Shown here piece by piece: positions 27,177 to 35,839 of a stretch of 64,000 nt of DNA. The notes beneath the pieces are model-generated. The model was not told the origin of the DNA and did not search any database. It saw only the letters and a list, made by a program, of their open reading frames with translations. Position 1 is the stretch's first letter; each line of letters begins with the position of its first letter. Source of the stretch: CAYNVQ01 sp964400735 (GTDB taxonomy: Bacteria > Acidobacteriota > Aminicenantia > Aminicenantales > Aminicenantaceae); assembly GCA_964400735.1 (NCBI GenBank), contig CAYNVQ010000001.1, positions 310,001 to 374,000 of the forward strand, given 5' to 3'. The translations under genes and the position numbers were made by a program.

Positions 27177-27899
27177 TCATTTCCCTGTATAGCAGATTCG
27201 TTCAAGAAAATCTTTTCGATAGCTCTCGCCGATAGGGATCTTCTTGCCCTGGATAACGACCCAATTCTTGTCTATGGTATCGATCTTAGAGACAGCTATC
27301 ACGAACGACCGGTGGATACGGATAAAATCCTCGGGCGGTAAGGCACTCAATAGGTCGTTCATGTTCATCCGCGATAAAATTTGTCCTTCCAGGGTATGGA
27401 AGACAACGTAATGCTCTTTCTTTTCCATATACAGCAAATCATCGATATCCACCTGATGGATTCGTGGACCGCTTTTGATGAATAGTCTATTGAATTTACT
27501 GCTCTGTTCACGCCTCCCCATTTTATCCGCCTCAGAAATTTCTGTACGGGCTTTCAAGGCTTTATCCACCGCCTGGTGAAATCGCTCGTAGGCAATCGGT
27601 TTAAGCAGATAATCCAGCGCCTCTTTATCGTAGCTCTCTACGGCATACTCCGAATAGGCCGTGCAGAAAACGACTTGAGTGTCTCTGTTTCGAATCAGTC
27701 CAGAAAGACACATTCCGTCTAGATTCGGCATGTCGATGTCCAAAAACACGATATCGACATCATTATCTGCCAGGAAGGTCAAGGCTTCGATAGAATCGCG
27801 AAAAGAACCGACCAGCTCGAGCTCTTTGGTTTTATGGACATAATTGGTTAGAATCTCCACTGCACCGCTTTCGTCATCCACTATGATGCAACGCAGCAT
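27177..27899 (-). CDS. LytTR-family response regulator
   Basis: 240 residues. The receiver domain (1-120) has the acidic pair D8/D9, phosphoacceptor D54 in FLDIDMP, Thr in CTAYSEYA, and Lys in LLKPIAYE. A LytTR DNA-binding domain follows (about 140-238): RLFIKSG, LYMEKKEHYVVFHT, FIRIHRSFVIAVSKI and PIGESYRKDF. It binds DNA as a dimer at paired short repeats in this family. It starts 3 bp after the kinase stop, so the two make one two-component system. Candidate targets are the permease downstream and the divergent coiled-coil gene (inference). Confidence 0.93.
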   Translation of the reverse strand: MLRCIIVDDESGAVEILTNYVHKTKELELVGSFRDSIEALTFLADNDVDIVFLDIDMPNLDGMCLSGLIRNRDTQVVFCTAYSEYAVESYDKEALDYLLKPIAYERFHQAVDKALKARTEISEADKMGRREQSSKFNRLFIKSGPRIHQVDIDDLLYMEKKEHYVVFHTLEGQILSRMNMNDLLSALPPEDFIRIHRSFVIAVSKIDTIDKNWVVIQGKKIPIGESYRKDFLERICYTGK

Positions 27900-27902
27900 C
27901 CC

Positions 27903-28976
27903 TTATCCCTCCAACCGGATGATTAATTCGATCCGGAACTTTCCTTCCGAAGGGGAAATTTCAAGCCTGTGCCGCTCCGGATATAACAACTGAAGGCGCT
28001 TTTTCACATTGTCCAAACCGATCCCCGCGTGCTTTTTCCAAGACTCTTCCTTCTTCAGGATCGGATTTTCGACTTGGAAATGCAGTTGGCTCTCATTTAG
28101 ACGGAGGTTTAAATGTATGTAACCCTCGCCTTTGGTTCCGAGACCGTGCTTGAGTGCATTTTCGACAAAGGGGACCAAGAGCAGGGGAGCGATCTTATGG
28201 TGGCGGAAATTTCCTTTTTTTTCCAGGCGGATGTCCACATTGTCTTTTTTATCGAATTTCAACCGGGCCACTTCAAGATAATTCTCGATGTGTTCCAATT
28301 CACGAGCCAGGCTTATTTCCGCCACATCGCTGTCGTAAATAATATACCTCATCAGACTGGAAAGCTTGACGATGGCCCGACCGGCTTCATCGTCTTTGTT
28401 CCTTTGGGTGATGGCATAGATGTTATTCAAGGCATTGAAAAAGAAATGGGGATTGATCTGGGAGCGGAGCAGATCTATATCCGCCTTCATCTTCTCCTGG
28501 CTCATTTTGCTTTCCTGGCGGTATTTCCGAATCCAATCCCGGCTGATTCCGTACAGGACTCCCAAAGTATAGACAACCAGATTGACGAGCAGAATCGGAA
28601 AGTCGTAGGATTTCCGGCGGTAAAACGTGATCATCTTATCGGAGATTTCATCGGGTCCAGTCGGCAGGTTGAAGAGGCGCAGGATGATTTGATCGAGTCC
28701 GAATTTCAGCAGCGAGAGAAGAGCGATCAAAGCGATTGATAGAACGACAAATGGGACGATCCGGCGCCTTTCCAAAAAGCGAGGAATCAGGTAAAAAACG
28801 ACGGACATGAATAAGATCAGAGAGACACATACATCGACGAAGCGTGCGGCATAGATACTCCCATCCACCGTATTGAATTCATTGATGAAGACCGGAAGAG
28901 TTGGATGGTAAAGAATACCGTAGTAGGCCGCAAAAAAGACAAGCACGATGATCGGCTTTTCCAGCTTGGACATCAT
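27903..28976 (-). CDS. LytS/YehU-type sensor histidine kinase
   Basis: The frame could begin at GTG 29003, but the ATG pair at 28976/28973 is the more likely start, giving about 357 residues. Four membrane segments occupy the first 155 residues. The His_kinase domain has H186 (counting from the GTG) in SQINPHFFFNALN, followed by a HATPase with the N-box PFVENALKHG and G-box GIGLDNVKKRL. The 5TM-LYT or other named sensor domain is not present; the signal is unknown. Partner of the LytTR regulator 3 bp downstream. Confidence 0.9.
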   Translation of the reverse strand: MMSKLEKPIIVLVFFAAYYGILYHPTLPVFINEFNTVDGSIYAARFVDVCVSLILFMSVVFYLIPRFLERRRIVPFVVLSIALIALLSLLKFGLDQIILRLFNLPTGPDEISDKMITFYRRKSYDFPILLVNLVVYTLGVLYGISRDWIRKYRQESKMSQEKMKADIDLLRSQINPHFFFNALNNIYAITQRNKDDEAGRAIVKLSSLMRYIIYDSDVAEISLARELEHIENYLEVARLKFDKKDNVDIRLEKKGNFRHHKIAPLLLVPFVENALKHGLGTKGEGYIHLNLRLNESQLHFQVENPILKKEESWKKHAGIGLDNVKKRLQLLYPERHRLEISPSEGKFRIELIIRLEG

Positions 28977-29250
28977 GATTGAACTCTCGCCTCGATTCCC
29001 CACCAGTATACAATAAATCGTGAATGGAATCTCGCCGGTGGCTTCGAATCATCGATTTTATGGCATGAATCGGAAATATGCAGGTATGAACAGTGTGTGT
29101 GGCCCTCGAGCTTATCTTTTTTGTCCTTAATTTTGGGTTTGATGTCAAAAATACTGGACTTCATGCCATCCGGCTTTTCAAATCCTGAAATTCGCTTATT
29201 ATTTATTGTGGATACGAAAAAATTCCATGAACAAAATCAAGGAGAGAAAC

Positions 29251-30393
29251 ATGAAAAGAACAATCAAGCTCGGATGCTGTGCGCTATTGATTTTCGGATT
29301 GGCGGTTTCGGCGTTGCCAGCTTCTCAAGAAAGAGAAGCACAAGATGCGACTCAGGAAGACCGGTCATCCGAGATCAAGCAACTAACAATCAGGAACTCG
29401 GGGTTCCGCTCCGGATCGACTGTCGTCATACGTTATCGGGATGCAGACAAAAAGATCGTCGAAGTTATCGAAAACGGCAGAAAGCTTCCTGCCGAGGAAT
29501 TCTTGCGTTATGAGTCCATCATCCGGGAAGTGCTGGAAATTCCCCAGATCGACCGGCTCCTTCCGGAAATCGAGAGGGCCAAGCGGAGGGCAGAATCTGC
29601 GCGTATCTCAGAGGAGTCCAAAATTCACGAAATGCTGGATTTGAGGAGAAGACTGGAAGGATTAGAGTCTGACACAGCTCGACGCTATCAGGAAATGAAC
29701 GAACTTTTGCTTATGGAAGAATTGAATCGTCTGACCGAAAAAATTAGTGAATCGAGCGATCTTCCAGAGGAGGAAAAGATCGAACAGCTCAAGGAAGTCA
29801 TCGCAAAGATCGAGGCATTGGAATTGGCGAGAAAAGAAGAAGATGACCGAAGAAGATTTTTAGAATTTGGTGCGGCAAACGCAGCCCGAAAGCTGATCGA
29901 AGAAATCGAAAAATCGAATGAGATGTCCAAAGAGGAAAAGATCGAAGAGATCAAAACGCTCCATCAGCGGATCAAGGAATTGGCTCTCGCCAGAGAAAAG
30001 GATGTAAAGAGAGACTTAATAGCCATGGAGATTGCTAATGTGTTGAGAAAAATGTTACAAGAAACGGCTCAAAGAAAGGATTTATCGGATCAAGAAAAGA
30101 GAAAAGAGATGGATAAGCTGTTGGAGGAAGGGAGAAGTATGAAACTAGAGAATGAGTTGCTCAGGGTTAAGGTAGAAAAATTCAAATTCGAGCTGCACCA
30201 ATTATTGCAAAAAGAAGGATTGCTTCCCGAAGGAAAAGCTGAATTTGTTTTAAGAATGGATAAAAGCACTATCAATGGAAAAAGACTGCCTAAGACTATT
30301 CATGAACAAATCATGAAACTTTGTGAAGAGATCATCGAAAAAAAATTCGAGCGGGATACGAAGATCATTCTGGATTTGAACGAAGACCTTTGA
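29251..30393 (+). CDS. Secreted coiled-coil protein with three internal repeats, unknown function
   Basis: The frame opens at 29206, but AAGGAGAG before ATG 29251 and the signal peptide that begins there (MKRTIKLGCCALLIFGLAV) decide the start, leaving 380 residues. The mature protein is highly charged. From about residue 150 to 310 three imperfect 45-55-residue helical units follow each other, each with a pattern like LP/MSKEEKIEEI then a long Lys/Glu helix. The last 80 residues are a separate globular tail (FVLRMDKSTINGKRLP). I do not recognise the family. It is divergent from the LytS/LytTR operon, with a 274-bp shared region, so it may be a target. Confidence 0.7.
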   Translation: MKRTIKLGCCALLIFGLAVSALPASQEREAQDATQEDRSSEIKQLTIRNSGFRSGSTVVIRYRDADKKIVEVIENGRKLPAEEFLRYESIIREVLEIPQIDRLLPEIERAKRRAESARISEESKIHEMLDLRRRLEGLESDTARRYQEMNELLLMEELNRLTEKISESSDLPEEEKIEQLKEVIAKIEALELARKEEDDRRRFLEFGAANAARKLIEEIEKSNEMSKEEKIEEIKTLHQRIKELALAREKDVKRDLIAMEIANVLRKMLQETAQRKDLSDQEKRKEMDKLLEEGRSMKLENELLRVKVEKFKFELHQLLQKEGLLPEGKAEFVLRMDKSTINGKRLPKTIHEQIMKLCEEIIEKKFERDTKIILDLNEDL

Positions 30394-30648
30394 CTTTATT
30401 TCTCCAAACTTATTGAGTGAAAAAGTCATATCTCTATTTGATAATTCACATGAGTTCATAGCACGCTCGATTTGGAACGTCATCGGCAAAAATGCGAGGA
30501 TATAGATTTGAAAAATGTTTGATAAATCGTCACTGGATTACAGGTCTATTCCCATAACAGAAGAGTTCAAGGAAAATTTCATGTAGGAATTGTCTTCCTT
30601 GTCACCTCGTGAAACCGTACAAGGTCGTCTGGAATTATTGACAGGTTC

Positions 30649-30662
30649 GTTTCTTCTTCTCC
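30649..30662 (+). repeat. Target-site duplication, left copy
   Basis: GTTTCTTCTTCTCC here is identical to 32126-32139. Both copies sit just outside the terminal inverted repeats. A 10-14-bp duplication is usual for IS4-family elements. Confidence 0.85.
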
Positions 30663-30665
30663 AGG

Positions 30666-30683
30666 AGTTCCCCCAATAATTAA
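30666..30683 (+). repeat. IS terminal inverted repeat, left
   Basis: AGTTCCCCCAATAATTAA; its AGTTCCCCCAA-AATT matches the reverse complement of 32102-32121. Confidence 0.8.
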
Positions 30684-30781
30684 TATCAAAAAGCGATAAC
30701 TTATTTTGTTTCTGGTTGTTATCTGAAAACACAAGTGGAAATGCAAAAAATGGGGGAACTTTTTTCTCTGTATGACGTAAA

Positions 30782-30845
30782 ATGGGGCCTCACGATGCCA
30801 AGCCTGCAAGCTTGCATAAAGACTATTGTCTTGAGGAGGCCCCAT
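30782..30845 (+). promoter_or_regulatory. Fold-back hairpin hiding the transposase ribosome-binding site
   Basis: ATGGGGCCTC (30782-30791) pairs exactly with GAGGCCCCAT (30836-30845), which ends right at the transposase ATG and covers half of the Shine-Dalgarno GAGGAGG (30833-30839). The 44-nt loop holds a 12-bp perfect palindrome TGCAAGCTTGCA (30805-30816) and the small hairpin AAGAC-TATT-GTCTT. In RNA this would close the start site, as known for IS10 read-through transcripts; here that is an inference. Confidence 0.68.
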
Positions 30846-32105
30846 ATGGATTATGCCAAAACCGTTCACAAATTGCGAGAGCAAATCATGAAATTTTCGG
30901 GGGAACTTTCTTTCGGTTGGCCCAAAGTAATGCAGCGATTTATCGTTGAGGCGCTCTATGGTATCCAGGCGCGACAGTCTGTGCGGCTGACAGAGATCGC
31001 TCGCTCTTTGGAGGAAAAGATCCCATTGCGGAAAACCCAGTACCGGTTGTGTCGTCAGTTAGGACGGTGGGGGCTGTGGAGAAAGATCAGCGACTCTCTA
31101 TGCCGGATGGCTTCCTCCGGGGTAAAGAAGGATACACTTCTGGTTTTGGATATATCGGATATAGCCAAAAAGTATGCCCGGAAGATGGAATATTTAGCCA
31201 GAGTTCACGATGGCAGTGAAGGGACGCTGGCCAATGGCTACTGGACGTGTTCTGTGATAGGGGCTGAGGGAGAAGAGAGGGTGCTGAATCCTCTCTACAC
31301 CCGTCTGTATTCCCAGGATGGCCCGGATTTTCAAAGCGAAAACGCAGAGATTCGTAAAGCCATAACCTTTCTATCTCAGCATACAGCGAAGCGGGGCATA
31401 TGGGTTCTGGATAGAGGTGGGGACCGGAGGGAGATCATCCATCACGTATTGAGGAATAACTTGCGCTTTATCATCCGGCTCAAGGTGGATCGTCATCTGG
31501 TTTATCGAGGCAAAAAGCTGCCTGCCCTGGAACATGCATCCAGATGCCCGATGCTTTATTCGGAAAATATCATTAAACAAGAGAAAGGCAAAGAGAAGAT
31601 CTGTCATCTGGAGTTTGGGTATCGACCGATAAAACTTCCTGAAAGGAAAGAATCCCTCTGTATGGTTGTGGTCAAAGGATTCGGCCAGACTCCGATGATG
31701 CTGTTAACCAACGAGCCGGTGAAGAAAAGCCGGAAATCGTTGTGGCGAATAATCCAAAGCTATATCACACGATGGACTATCGAAGAGACGATCCGGTTCA
31801 TCAAACAGAGTTATAACCTGGAGGACATCCGGCTTCTCACTTATCGCAGACTTCAAAACATGATGGCGTTGGTGATGGCTGTGGCCTATTTTGCCATGGT
31901 TTATCTGGGGATAAAAACAAAGTTGAGGGTGCTGGCCCGTCACGTGCTCAAGGCAGCCAGACGACTGTTCGGGATACCCGATTTTCGCTTTTACGCCCTA
32001 GCTGATGGCATCCGAGAACTCCTTTTCGGCCGCCAGAAGGGCTTAGAAGGTTTCACCCAAATGCTAAAAATAGAGAATCAGCAAATGAGCCTGTTCGACC
32101 CTTAA
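30846..32105 (+). CDS. IS4-family DDE transposase
   Basis: An upstream ATG at 30735 is in frame, but GAGGAGG six bases before ATG 30846 marks the start, giving 419 residues. The catalytic triad is D102 (LVLDISD), D189 (WVLDRGG) and E313. The IS4 signature Y-x2-R-x3-E-x6-K is exact: Y306, R309, E313, K320 in YITRWTIEETIRFIKQ. No frameshift is seen, so the transposase should be active. Translation is probably limited by the hairpin just upstream. Confidence 0.93.
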   Translation: MDYAKTVHKLREQIMKFSGELSFGWPKVMQRFIVEALYGIQARQSVRLTEIARSLEEKIPLRKTQYRLCRQLGRWGLWRKISDSLCRMASSGVKKDTLLVLDISDIAKKYARKMEYLARVHDGSEGTLANGYWTCSVIGAEGEERVLNPLYTRLYSQDGPDFQSENAEIRKAITFLSQHTAKRGIWVLDRGGDRREIIHHVLRNNLRFIIRLKVDRHLVYRGKKLPALEHASRCPMLYSENIIKQEKGKEKICHLEFGYRPIKLPERKESLCMVVVKGFGQTPMMLLTNEPVKKSRKSLWRIIQSYITRWTIEETIRFIKQSYNLEDIRLLTYRRLQNMMALVMAVAYFAMVYLGIKTKLRVLARHVLKAARRLFGIPDFRFYALADGIRELLFGRQKGLEGFTQMLKIENQQMSLFDP

Positions 32106-32121
32106 AATTTTTGGGGGAACT
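32102..32121 (-). repeat. IS terminal inverted repeat, right
   Basis: The reverse complement reads AGTTCCCCCAAAAATTTTAA, pairing with the left repeat at 30666-30683. Confidence 0.8.
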
Positions 32122-32125
32122 TCAA

Positions 32126-32139
32126 GTTTCTTCTTCTCC
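32126..32139 (+). repeat. Target-site duplication, right copy
   Basis: GTTTCTTCTTCTCC, identical to 30649-30662. Confidence 0.85.
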
Positions 32140-32141
32140 TA

Positions 32142-32169
32142 TTGACCCGATTCATGAGTTTGTGATACG
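32142..32169 (+). promoter_or_regulatory. Possible promoter for the GyrI-like gene
   Basis: TTGACC at 32142-32147 and GATACG at 32164-32169, 16 bp apart, with TGT before the -10. The right target duplication ends 3 bp upstream, so the IS has displaced any upstream activating sequence. Confidence 0.35.
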
Positions 32170-32219
32170 TTCCACTCGGGATTTTATCGATCAGTAGGCG
32201 AGGACAAGGAGTTATCATA

Positions 32220-32792
32220 ATGGATAAAAAAGGTGCGTTTTTTCTCCTATTTGTCCTATTCACTGTTTCTCTTATCTGGACGCAGTATCGGGATCTCGAT
32301 CAGTACGAAAAGCTCAAAAACCCGCAGATTCGAAAAATGCCTGATAAGCAGAAAATGCTCGTTGTGGAAAAGAAGGGCGATCCGAATGTTACCGCCGGAG
32401 AAGCTTTTTCCTTATTGTATAGCGCCTTTTTCAAACTGTCGGGTGTCAAGATGGCTCCTCCTCGTGCCCGCTGGTTGAACACGCTCACTGACCCCAGGGA
32501 GGAGTGGGTAGGCCTTTATGCTCTTCCTCTTCCGGAATCGGTTGATTCACTTCCAGCAGGAGCAGAGGGCGCGAAGATCGATTATTGGGAATACGGAGAA
32601 GTGGCCGAAATCCTGCATGTCGGCGCCTACAGTGAGGAAACTCCGACGATCGAAAAACTTCACGCTTTCATTGCGGCTCAAGGCTACGAAATGGCAGGTC
32701 CACATGAGGAAGAATACCTCAGAGGACCCGAATCTGGCCCCGACTCGTCAAAATACATGACGATCATTCGCTACCGAGTGAAAAGAAAATAA
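32220..32792 (+). CDS. Membrane-anchored or secreted GyrI-like (effector-binding) domain protein
   Basis: 190 residues. A hydrophobic N-terminus (about 5-22) acts as signal or anchor. Residues 45-188 match the GyrI-like/AraC effector-binding fold: LVVEKKGDPN, then VAEILHVGAYSEETPTIEKL with the conserved Glu, AAQGYEMAGPHEEEYL, and the final strand TIIRYRVKRK. Members bind small hydrophobic molecules, and some hydrolyse xenobiotics through that Glu. An exported version is less usual. AAGGAG precedes the ATG. The IS lies 94 bp upstream. Confidence 0.75.
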   Translation: MDKKGAFFLLFVLFTVSLIWTQYRDLDQYEKLKNPQIRKMPDKQKMLVVEKKGDPNVTAGEAFSLLYSAFFKLSGVKMAPPRARWLNTLTDPREEWVGLYALPLPESVDSLPAGAEGAKIDYWEYGEVAEILHVGAYSEETPTIEKLHAFIAAQGYEMAGPHEEEYLRGPESGPDSSKYMTIIRYRVKRK

Positions 32793-32884
32793 AAGGGAGA
32801 AGAATCGAAAAACCAACTAATTTTCTTTCGAATAGAAGGTCAATTTTTTGTGCATGTCCGCCCACCTCTTTTTTTTTACATATT

Positions 32885-35515
32885 TTATTCATACCGAAGG
32901 GAATCGGCCGGATTTGACCTCGCCGCCTTGAAGGATTGATAACTGACTGTGAGCAGGGCCACCCCGAGCGCCAAAAGGGTGGACAGGGCAAAAATCCCTA
33001 TCCCCAGGTCGATCCTGTAAGCAAAATTATCCAACCATTTTTTCATGAGATAATAGGCCATAGGCCAAGCGATCAAATTGGCCAGAACGATGGCCACCAT
33101 GAACTCTGTCGAGAGCGATAGAAGAATCTGAGACAAAGATGCCCCGAGTACTTTCCGGATGCCGATTTCTTTAGTCCTTTTAACGGCCACAAAGGAGGCC
33201 AGCCCCAGAAGCCCCAGACAGCCGATCAAGATGGAAAAGCCGGCTGCCAATAAGAAGACCTGTTCAAAAATCGCGTCTTTTGCATACATTTCCCGGATTT
33301 CCTGATCCAGGAAGCCGAATTCAAACGGAAATCCAGGCGCAAATTTCTTCCATATATCTTTGGCATAGCTGACTATACCTGTAAGATTATCCCCGGAATA
33401 GAGAATCCCGCCATGGGACATCCATTCTTCATTGTAGCTGATCAGGACAGGATTGATTTCTTGATGCAGCGAACGGCAGTGAAAATCCTTGACGACACCG
33501 ATAATCTCGATCTCCTCCACAGGAAAAGCCGTTAAATTTCCTCTCGCGACATAAGGTAGATGAGTCTCGACAGGAGACTCCAGACCGAATTCCCGAACCG
33601 CTGTTTCATTGATGACTACTGCCCGCAAGTGATCACTTTGCCGGGTCAAATCCAGAAACCGCCCCTCCAGAAGCTGCAAACTGTAAACGTCGGCAAAATC
33701 GGAGTCCGCGCTGTAGTGAGTGAAACCGACATAATTTTCGCCGACCTTGAACGATTCATTGTTCAATGGCCGTCCTGGATAGCCTTGAGAAAAAGACACC
33801 TTCAGTATATCTGGATGACGGAGAAGTTCGGACTTGATATTCTCGAGATTCCGACGGAATGAATCTAAACGCGGCTGTGGAAAAGTGATCACATTCTTGG
33901 TGCTGAAACCGAGGTCTTTGTTCCTGGCGAAGCGAATCTGATTGGTGATAGTCAATGTCCCGACCAGAAGTATCAAGGAAACCGCAAACTGGAAAACAAT
34001 CAAAGCCTTGCGGAAAAAAGATCCTTTTCTTCCCCGCGTGACATCGCCTCGGATAACTGTGACAGGCAGAAAAGTGGAGAGATAAAAAGCCGGATAAAGA
34101 CCGGCAAAGGTCCCGATAAGGCAGGCCCCAGCTATGAAGCAGATAAGCATCTCCGGTTCGATCAGACTCTTGATACTAAGATTTACGTCAAAAGCCCGAT
34201 TGAATGACGGAAAAAAGAGGACCGCACAGGCCATGGCCACACCCAACGCTGCCAACGCCACAAACACCGATTCCCCAAGAAACTGCCTCATTAGGCTAAT
34301 CCGCATGACACCAACTACTTTTTTGATGCCGATCTCCCTGGCCCGGGTGGACGCGCGGGCCGTGCTGAGATTGACGAAGTTGATCCCGGCAATAATCACG
34401 ATGAAAACAGAGATGGTGAACAGAATCCATAAAAGGGTCTTGCTGCCGTGATTTCCCTGAAAATGGATATCGGAGAGATAGATGTCGCTCACCGGGAACA
34501 GGGAAAACTCCTGCACTGGTTTTCCTCTCTGTTTATAAACCGTGGCCATATGGGTGTCAATTTTTTCGTTGACAGCATCCAGGTCGTATTCCTCTGGAAG
34601 AAGCACATAGGTAGGCTCGCTGTTGTATTCGTAATTGCGGTCTGCATCCGGACCGCTGATGGAACGGAGAGTCAGTATGGAGGCAAAGACATTCAAATCC
34701 AGATGAGAATTTGCAGGCTTTTTGACCACCCCGGTTACAGTCAACTCGAAGCGACCGTTGAGGGTAACGACCTTTCCGATAGGATCTTCGTCTCCGAACA
34801 GGTTTTGGGCAATCTCTTCGGTCAAAACAATGGAGTAGGGTTCATCCAGGACAGTCTCGGGATTCCCTGCCTTGAAATCATAGGTGAATACTTCGAACAT
34901 GCCCGGGTCGACCCAAGCATAGGTCATTCCCTTGATCATGATATTTTTCTCGCTTTCTGTCTCTGCATCACGATATTGAAGCGCATAGTCGCTCCGCAGA
35001 CTGAGGCGGGTATATTCGACGATCTCCGGGACATTCTCGGATAGCTCTAAAGCCGCTGCCGAGATGATATGCTGCTGTCTCCAGTGCTGCTGTTCCCACA
35101 CCCCGCCCATCACGACCGTGTACATCCGGTCGAGGTGTTCGTTACCACGGTCGAAGTTCAGCTCGTTTCGTATGAAAAGCGCGATAAAGATGACGACTGT
35201 AAAACTCATAGCCAGGCCGAAGATATTGATGAAGGAATAGCCCTTATGTTTTCGAATATTGCGGATCGTTATTTTGAAATGATGCATGAACATGCTCAAT
35301 CCTCCTCTGAGGCACAAACCTGCATAAAAATACAAAGCGGTCAGCACCTGAAATCGATACCAAGTTTTGCCGAAAAACAAACCTTTCTCGCGGATCACTT
35401 CCCGGTAACTTTCTTCCAAATCGCATACTGTTGTCTCAAAACCCCCGTCCGGAAAAATCTTCCGGAAAAGCCATCGAGCCGCCCTCGGCGGTTTGATTTT
35501 TCCCTCTTTCGTCAC
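32885..35515 (-). CDS. PadR-linked ABC permease with N-terminal prefix domain (type 2)
   Basis: 876 residues. The prefix domain occupies about 1-75 (RWLFRKIFPD, VCDLEESYREVI, TWYRFQ), related to that of the 5398 gene. The permease proper begins at about 75 (MFMHHFKITIRNIRKHKG), with TM1 at about 96-118. FtsX loop motifs are GIKKVVGVM in the first half and GIRKVLGAS in the second. Both periplasmic domains are present and the chain ends in NPADSLRYE. It starts 3 bp after the PadR stop. No ATPase nearby. Substrate unknown. Confidence 0.87.
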   Translation of the reverse strand: MTKEGKIKPPRAARWLFRKIFPDGGFETTVCDLEESYREVIREKGLFFGKTWYRFQVLTALYFYAGLCLRGGLSMFMHHFKITIRNIRKHKGYSFINIFGLAMSFTVVIFIALFIRNELNFDRGNEHLDRMYTVVMGGVWEQQHWRQQHIISAAALELSENVPEIVEYTRLSLRSDYALQYRDAETESEKNIMIKGMTYAWVDPGMFEVFTYDFKAGNPETVLDEPYSIVLTEEIAQNLFGDEDPIGKVVTLNGRFELTVTGVVKKPANSHLDLNVFASILTLRSISGPDADRNYEYNSEPTYVLLPEEYDLDAVNEKIDTHMATVYKQRGKPVQEFSLFPVSDIYLSDIHFQGNHGSKTLLWILFTISVFIVIIAGINFVNLSTARASTRAREIGIKKVVGVMRISLMRQFLGESVFVALAALGVAMACAVLFFPSFNRAFDVNLSIKSLIEPEMLICFIAGACLIGTFAGLYPAFYLSTFLPVTVIRGDVTRGRKGSFFRKALIVFQFAVSLILLVGTLTITNQIRFARNKDLGFSTKNVITFPQPRLDSFRRNLENIKSELLRHPDILKVSFSQGYPGRPLNNESFKVGENYVGFTHYSADSDFADVYSLQLLEGRFLDLTRQSDHLRAVVINETAVREFGLESPVETHLPYVARGNLTAFPVEEIEIIGVVKDFHCRSLHQEINPVLISYNEEWMSHGGILYSGDNLTGIVSYAKDIWKKFAPGFPFEFGFLDQEIREMYAKDAIFEQVFLLAAGFSILIGCLGLLGLASFVAVKRTKEIGIRKVLGASLSQILLSLSTEFMVAIVLANLIAWPMAYYLMKKWLDNFAYRIDLGIGIFALSTLLALGVALLTVSYQSFKAARSNPADSLRYE

Positions 35516-35518
35516 GAC

Positions 35519-35839
35519 TTATCCTCCGTTCGTATCGGGAACCGCTTCCCACATCTTGCGTTCCATCTGTTTGATGTCTTCAAGCGCCTTTTGTCCCGCT
35601 GGAGTAACGGCATAAATCCGTTTGCTTCGTCCTCCACGCTCGGGAAGGGGATCGCTCAAGGAAGATGTCAGATAGCCTTTATTAACGAGCTGTTCCAAGG
35701 ATATAAAAAGGGCGCCGTAGGACCAGATCTTTCCTGTCACATCCTTCAGACGTTTGCGTATTTGCACAGAATAAGCCTCGTTTTTAAGAGATAAGACTGC
35801 AAGCAGGATGAATTCTTCGGTCCGTGAAAGGAGTTTCAT
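35519..35839 (-). CDS. PadR-family transcriptional regulator
   Basis: 106 residues: MKLLSRTEEFILLAVLSL first helix, YGALFISLEQLVNKGYLTSS recognition region, PERGGRSKRIYAVTPAG wing, and a dimer helix at the end. It is closely similar in plan to the PadR at 5072. The upstream dyad TATGGA-C-TCCATA (35888-35900) is a possible operator. Co-transcribed with the prefix permease (3-bp gap). Confidence 0.9.
   Translation of the reverse strand: MKLLSRTEEFILLAVLSLKNEAYSVQIRKRLKDVTGKIWSYGALFISLEQLVNKGYLTSSLSDPLPERGGRSKRIYAVTPAGQKALEDIKQMERKMWEAVPDTNGG

Larger units (their letters stand above)
30663..32125 (+). mobile_element. IS4-family insertion sequence, complete
   Basis: An element of about 1463 bp bounded by a perfect 14-bp target duplication, with terminal inverted repeats (left 30666-30683, right 32102-32121 sharing AGTTCCCCCAA) and one intact DDE transposase. 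The unmutated duplication and intact gene indicate a recent insertion. Further GGGGGAACT copies lie inside at 30752-30760 and 30899-30907, possible subterminal transposase sites. Exact ends may shift by one or two bases because the flanks share bases with the duplication. Confidence 0.88.

Noticed and set aside
34448..35044. 198-codon plus-strand frame
   Set aside because: Antisense shadow of the prefix permease at 32885-35515.
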